Assembly (NCBI GenBank): GCA_963674835.2
Contig: CAXXKC010000001.1
Coordinates: forward strand, 186,001 to 250,000
Source of the DNA: G963674835 sp963674835
GTDB lineage: Bacteria > Planctomycetota > Planctomycetia > Pirellulales > Thermoguttaceae
Length of the DNA: 64,000 nt
Reading direction: 5' to 3'
In this document: in pieces, positions 61,179-64,000 of the stretch
Numbering within the stretch: position 1 is the stretch's first letter
Layout: every line of letters starts with the position of its first letter
Notes under the pieces: generated by a model
Databases searched by the model: none
The model's input: only the letters and a program-made list of their open reading frames with translations
Told to the model about the DNA's origin: nothing
Translations under genes and position numbers: made by a program

Positions 61179-61471
61179 GGTGCTAGCAAGTCCTCCAGCA
61201 CGAGGAAGCGGACGAATTCGGCAACATCTCGGGCCGCCGTGTCATCGGCGACGCCGTAGCGAGCCCGCAAGGCGGCACACACGTCATCCATCGAAGCCCC
61301 TGCTTCCAAACACCGCAGGATCTCGCAGCCCGTGTGATTACCTTCGTACAGCGAATCCGCCCGGCCGTCGTAAAGAACGAATCCAAAGTGCTCCTCGCGC
61401 CAGCGAACTCGGTCGTGCCGCAAGCGGATCCGCTCGTCGGACGGTGGCTCAGTCACACCAGAAGTCGCCAT
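61172..61471 (-). CDS. PqqD-like RiPP recognition protein
   Basis: About 99 residues with the PqqD fold pattern: V-R-W-R-E-E-H-F-G-F-V-L-Y-D (beta strands), N-H-T-G-C-E-I-L-R-C-L-E-A-G (first helix), M-D-D-V-C-A-A-L (wing) and F-V-R-F-L-V-L-E-D-L-L at the end. PqqD proteins bind the leader of precursor peptides and hand them to a radical SAM or other enzyme. ATG 61471 lies inside the 3' end of the peptide gene (overlap of 23 bases), which implies translational coupling. A TTG start at 61495 is less likely. Confidence 0.8.
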   Translation of the reverse strand: MATSGVTEPPSDERIRLRHDRVRWREEHFGFVLYDGRADSLYEGNHTGCEILRCLEAGASMDDVCAALRARYGVADDTAARDVAEFVRFLVLEDLLAPC

Positions 61472-61625
61472 GACGAGACTCGTCCACTTTGCCAATGGTG
61501 GGCTTATCGTACTGTGGCGTCGGCTGGCCGGGTTCCGGCAACCGTTCGGCTGCCGAATCGGCCTGCTCTTCCTGCAACGATGGTTCGATGGGTTCCATGG
61601 ATCTTGACATCCCGTCAGCTTTCAT
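61449..61625 (-). CDS. Candidate RiPP precursor peptide (58 residues)
   Basis: Not recognised as a known family by name. The N-terminal 38 residues are acidic and polar with many Glu/Pro. Residues 39-47, Y-D-K-P-T-I-G-K-V, resemble the Y-x-x-P-x-[LI] leader motif that PqqD-like proteins bind in lasso peptides. The last 11 residues are D-E-S-R-H-G-D-F-W-C-D, a plausible core with Trp, Cys and Asp. The ATG is chosen at 61625; others at 61610 and 61598 are possible. It is the first gene of the operon with PqqD, rSAM/SPASM, PT-like and membrane genes. Confidence 0.55.
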   Translation of the reverse strand: MKADGMSRSMEPIEPSLQEEQADSAAERLPEPGQPTPQYDKPTIGKVDESRHGDFWCD

Positions 61626-61916
61626 GGCCACTATCCGGCGGAACCGCCGGTGGCGTGAATTCTCCTACATCGCATTCTCCGCTTGGCACATGCGCGTTGT
61701 CAATGGGCCGCGTCGCTCGGTGCGGATCGCAGCGCACGCCCCACCCGATGTTCGTGCACGTGGGGGGATCGCCCAAAACGCCCCGTCCAAGAACGTTGAC
61801 ATCCCACTCCTTTCCGACCAGAATGGCGTCGCGTCTCGCCGTGAAAACACTCTCTTGCCGCATCGCTCGATCGTTCGCGGTGCATGATCTTCCCAAGACC
61901 CTGGAGGAGGCCGGAG
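61626..61916. promoter_or_regulatory. Divergent intergenic region, peptide operon / sialidase gene
   Basis: About 290 bases without a gene; promoters for both directions must lie here. I see no clear -35/-10 pair. GGAGGAGG at 61903-61910 is the ribosome-binding site of the sialidase-like gene. Confidence 0.35.
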
Positions 61917-62984
61917 ATGAGAAGAGCACTCTTCGTAACAGTCGTACTCAGCGCGATACTCCCGACGGCCACGGCGTCCGCCTCAGACGCGGCCGCGCCG
62001 GAGATCGTTTCAGTCAAGAGGATCTGGGACCAGGCCAAGTACAACTCGTTCACCGATCTCATTCGGTTCAAGGACCGTTGGTGGTGCACGTTTCGCGAGG
62101 CGGAAGCACACGGTCCAAGCTTCGGCAAGGTGCGCCTCATCGTCTCCGACGACGGCGACACCTGGACGTCTGCCGCGTTGCTGACCGAAGAGGGGATCGA
62201 TCTCCGCGACCCACACCTGTCGATCACTCCCGACGGGCGCTTGATGTGTGTGATGGGCGGCTGCACGTGGACTCGCAACGTCGCGACCATACCGCCCGGC
62301 CAACGGTCGCCCCTGACCCGCTCGCCCCGGATCGCCTTCTCGCCCGACGGCCGCCAGTGGACCGCTCCGAAGAAAGTGCTCGCCGAAGACCACTGGCTCT
62401 GGCGTGCCACCTGGCACAAGGGCCAGGCGTGGAGCATGTCCAAGCTTGGCGAGGGCCGCGATCCCCGGCGGATCATGCTCTACACATCGACCGACGGCTT
62501 GGATTGGCGATGGGTCGCCGAGCCAAGGCTCCCCGACGACACCTGGAACGGCAGCGAGACCACGCTTCGTTTCCTCCCCGACGACACCATGGTCGCCCTG
62601 ACTCGACCCGAATGGATCGGAACCAGCCGCCCACCCTACTACGACTGGAAATGGACGCGAATGACCCCCAAGCGAAAGCCGGGCGATCGGACCGGCGAAA
62701 TCGGCGGGCCGAACTTCATCGTCCTCCCCGACGGGTCTCTCTGGGGATCCGGGCGGCTCTATGGCGCAAGGAAGAAGACCGTGCTGGCTCGCATGACACC
62801 CACAAGCTACACCCCGGTGCTCGATCTTCCCAGCGGCGGCGACAACAGCTACGCTGGCATGGTCTGGCACGACGGCCTGCTCTGGATGAGCTACTACTCG
62901 TCGCACGAGGGAAAGCCGAGCATCTACCTTGCCAAGATCCGCATTCCCGCCGCCAGCAAGAGCTCCCAACCGGCCGGTCAGTGA
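61917..62984 (+). CDS. Secreted sialidase/neuraminidase-like protein
   Basis: About 355 residues with a signal peptide (residues 1-21, ending A-S-A-S-D). Six-bladed propeller pattern with Asp-box-like S-D-D-G-D-T-W, S-P-D-G-R-Q-W and S-T-D-G-L-D-W. The first Arg of the usual triad may be R in F-R-E-A-E. Whether it cleaves sialic acid or another sugar acid is unknown; many planctomycete members have no tested activity. GGAGGAGG precedes the ATG. Convergent overlap of seven bases with the GH36-like gene. Confidence 0.82.
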   Translation: MRRALFVTVVLSAILPTATASASDAAAPEIVSVKRIWDQAKYNSFTDLIRFKDRWWCTFREAEAHGPSFGKVRLIVSDDGDTWTSAALLTEEGIDLRDPHLSITPDGRLMCVMGGCTWTRNVATIPPGQRSPLTRSPRIAFSPDGRQWTAPKKVLAEDHWLWRATWHKGQAWSMSKLGEGRDPRRIMLYTSTDGLDWRWVAEPRLPDDTWNGSETTLRFLPDDTMVALTRPEWIGTSRPPYYDWKWTRMTPKRKPGDRTGEIGGPNFIVLPDGSLWGSGRLYGARKKTVLARMTPTSYTPVLDLPSGGDNSYAGMVWHDGLLWMSYYSSHEGKPSIYLAKIRIPAASKSSQPAGQ

Positions 62985-64000
62985 TCCCCGCAAATCCCGC
63001 TTCGCCGCACGAGATCCACAATGCGCACACTGTGCGCCGGCTGCTTCGGAACCCTCACCACGCCGTCGGCCAGGCTGGCCCCAATCGCGACCGACTCGGC
63101 CGCAACGTCCAACCCCTCCGAACTGTCGATGTGCGCGTCCGACAACGACAGTTGAATGTCGCAGGCCGCATCGCTCAAGTTGTACAGCGCGACACGATGC
63201 GCAGGCCGGCCATCCCCGTAGCTCACGCGATACGCCACGATCCGTCCGTCCGCGTCCCGAATCACGTATTGCGTCCGCGGCACGCGTGGGCCCTCGCCAT
63301 TCCAGAACCGCCGCACATAGGCCGCATCGTCGGCCGTCCACTGCGAGGGGAAGTCCGACGTGAGGAAGGTACCGCCAAACAGTCCGATCGTGCCGGTGAG
63401 GATCCGCTTCTCCTCGCCCGACAAACCCGAATTCTCGCTGCGCATGCTGAACACGTCCGGATCCCCTTGCCACCACACACCATTGGTGGGCGACCAGGCC
63501 AGCGACTGCCCCAGCGTTTCGCGGAGCGTGCCGTAGTTCATTCCGATGTCGCCGCCCAGACGAACGATATCGGCCTGCCCCAACGCATAGCGCACCGGGC
63601 CGCTGCAACTGTTGAGCAAGACATCCGGCCCAACCGCCTCCCGGATGAGCACCATCAGATCACGCTGCGTCTGAAACGTGGTCTTCGTCCGATCGCATGC
63701 CGCCCGCGCCGATGTGATCGGGTAGGCGAAGTCGATCTTGAAATACCGCCAGCCCTCGCCGCAGAAGTGCTTGAACAGATCGCGTATGTAATCGCGCACC
63801 TGCGGGTGGTCGACGTCGAGAAAGTACGTCCGCCCGCCCCAGTTGCCAAACGAGATCGCCGGCTCGCCGTCGGGCAACCGCTGCATCCAATCCGGGTGTT
63901 CCTTCACGATCGCGTTCGTTTCGTGAACCGCAGTCGGCGCGAGCCACAACCCCGGCACCGAACCCGTGGCCTGGATCCGCCGCGCCAGCGTGGGCCAGGC
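62978..64000 (-). CDS. Alpha-galactosidase-like glycoside hydrolase (clan GH-D), partial
   Basis: The 3' part of about 340 codons lies in the window; the gene continues past the right edge. P-G-L-W-L-A-P-T-A-V opens the visible part, then H-P-D-W-M-Q-R and Y-F-K-I-D-F-A-Y (nucleophile Asp of the K-x-D motif), L-L-N-S-C-S-G and an R-L-G-G-D-I-G loop. It releases terminal alpha-linked sugars, most likely galactose. The C-terminal beta domain ends the protein. Together with the neighbouring GH genes it suggests a galactose-containing glycan as food. Confidence 0.85.
   Translation of the reverse strand, partial: AWPTLARRIQATGSVPGLWLAPTAVHETNAIVKEHPDWMQRLPDGEPAISFGNWGGRTYFLDVDHPQVRDYIRDLFKHFCGEGWRYFKIDFAYPITSARAACDRTKTTFQTQRDLMVLIREAVGPDVLLNSCSGPVRYALGQADIVRLGGDIGMNYGTLRETLGQSLAWSPTNGVWWQGDPDVFSMRSENSGLSGEEKRILTGTIGLFGGTFLTSDFPSQWTADDAAYVRRFWNGEGPRVPRTQYVIRDADGRIVAYRVSYGDGRPAHRVALYNLSDAACDIQLSLSDAHIDSSEGLDVAAESVAIGASLADGVVRVPKQPAHSVRIVDLVRRSGICGDH

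Noticed and set aside
61489..61887. Plus-strand frame opposite the peptide gene
   Set aside because: Overlaps the peptide operon start and the divergent promoter region; no motif or ribosome-binding site.

Overview
The window looks like chromosomal DNA from a Planctomycetota bacterium, most likely of the Pirellulales type. This is inferred from the gene families: a formylglycine sulfatase, DUF1080 and DUF6807 (PmoA-like) proteins, a Tat-exported Gfo/Idh/MocA oxidoreductase, several secreted glycoside hydrolases, and many small conserved genes of the kind planctomycetes carry. The DNA is GC-rich. I see no rRNA, tRNA or CRISPR array.

Layout. 0-3.3 kb: start of a purine permease, an M50 site-2 protease, and a UPF0210/ACT pair. 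3.3-7.1 kb: a scarred region with G-quadruplex-prone DNA, two different IS3-family remnants, a sliver of a dead coiled-coil gene, a pyrimidine-rich repeat, a secreted octapeptide-repeat protein and a broken SRPBCC gene. 7.2-14.4 kb: a B12-type radical SAM enzyme, a secreted FG-GAP protein, a sulfatase and an Nramp transporter. 14.6-34.5 kb is the housekeeping block: thiC under a TPP riboswitch with a visible terminator, a CtBP-like dehydrogenase, the guaA-(small gene)-xseB-ispA-dxs operon, surE, eno, psd-pssA-ribE-ksgA, nadK and small conserved genes. 34.6-45.5 kb: a Cys-rich 20-residue-repeat protein, an outer-membrane efflux lipoprotein, a tandem winged-helix regulator divergent from an aldolase/uronate-isomerase/sugar-kinase operon, an LTxxQ protein, a DUF1080 protein, a likely structured small RNA and an esterase.

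46-58 kb and 61.9-64 kb hold a polysaccharide-degradation neighbourhood: a penicillin-acylase-family enzyme, GH2, two clan GH-D enzymes, a clan GH-A enzyme, a sialidase-like protein, a Gfo/Idh/MocA oxidoreductase and a DUF6807 protein. No transporter or SusC/D pair is visible.

The most novel locus is 58.0-61.6 kb on the minus strand. It is a tightly coupled operon of a 58-residue peptide with a lasso-leader-like Y-x-x-P motif and a Cys-containing tail, a PqqD-like recognition protein, a radical SAM/SPASM enzyme, a degenerate CDP-alcohol phosphatidyltransferase and a membrane protein with a large conserved module. I read it as a candidate RiPP (modified-peptide) system of unfamiliar composition.

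A roughly 95-bp dispersed repeat occurs six times in the same orientation. It supplies stop codons to two genes and abuts the start of three others.
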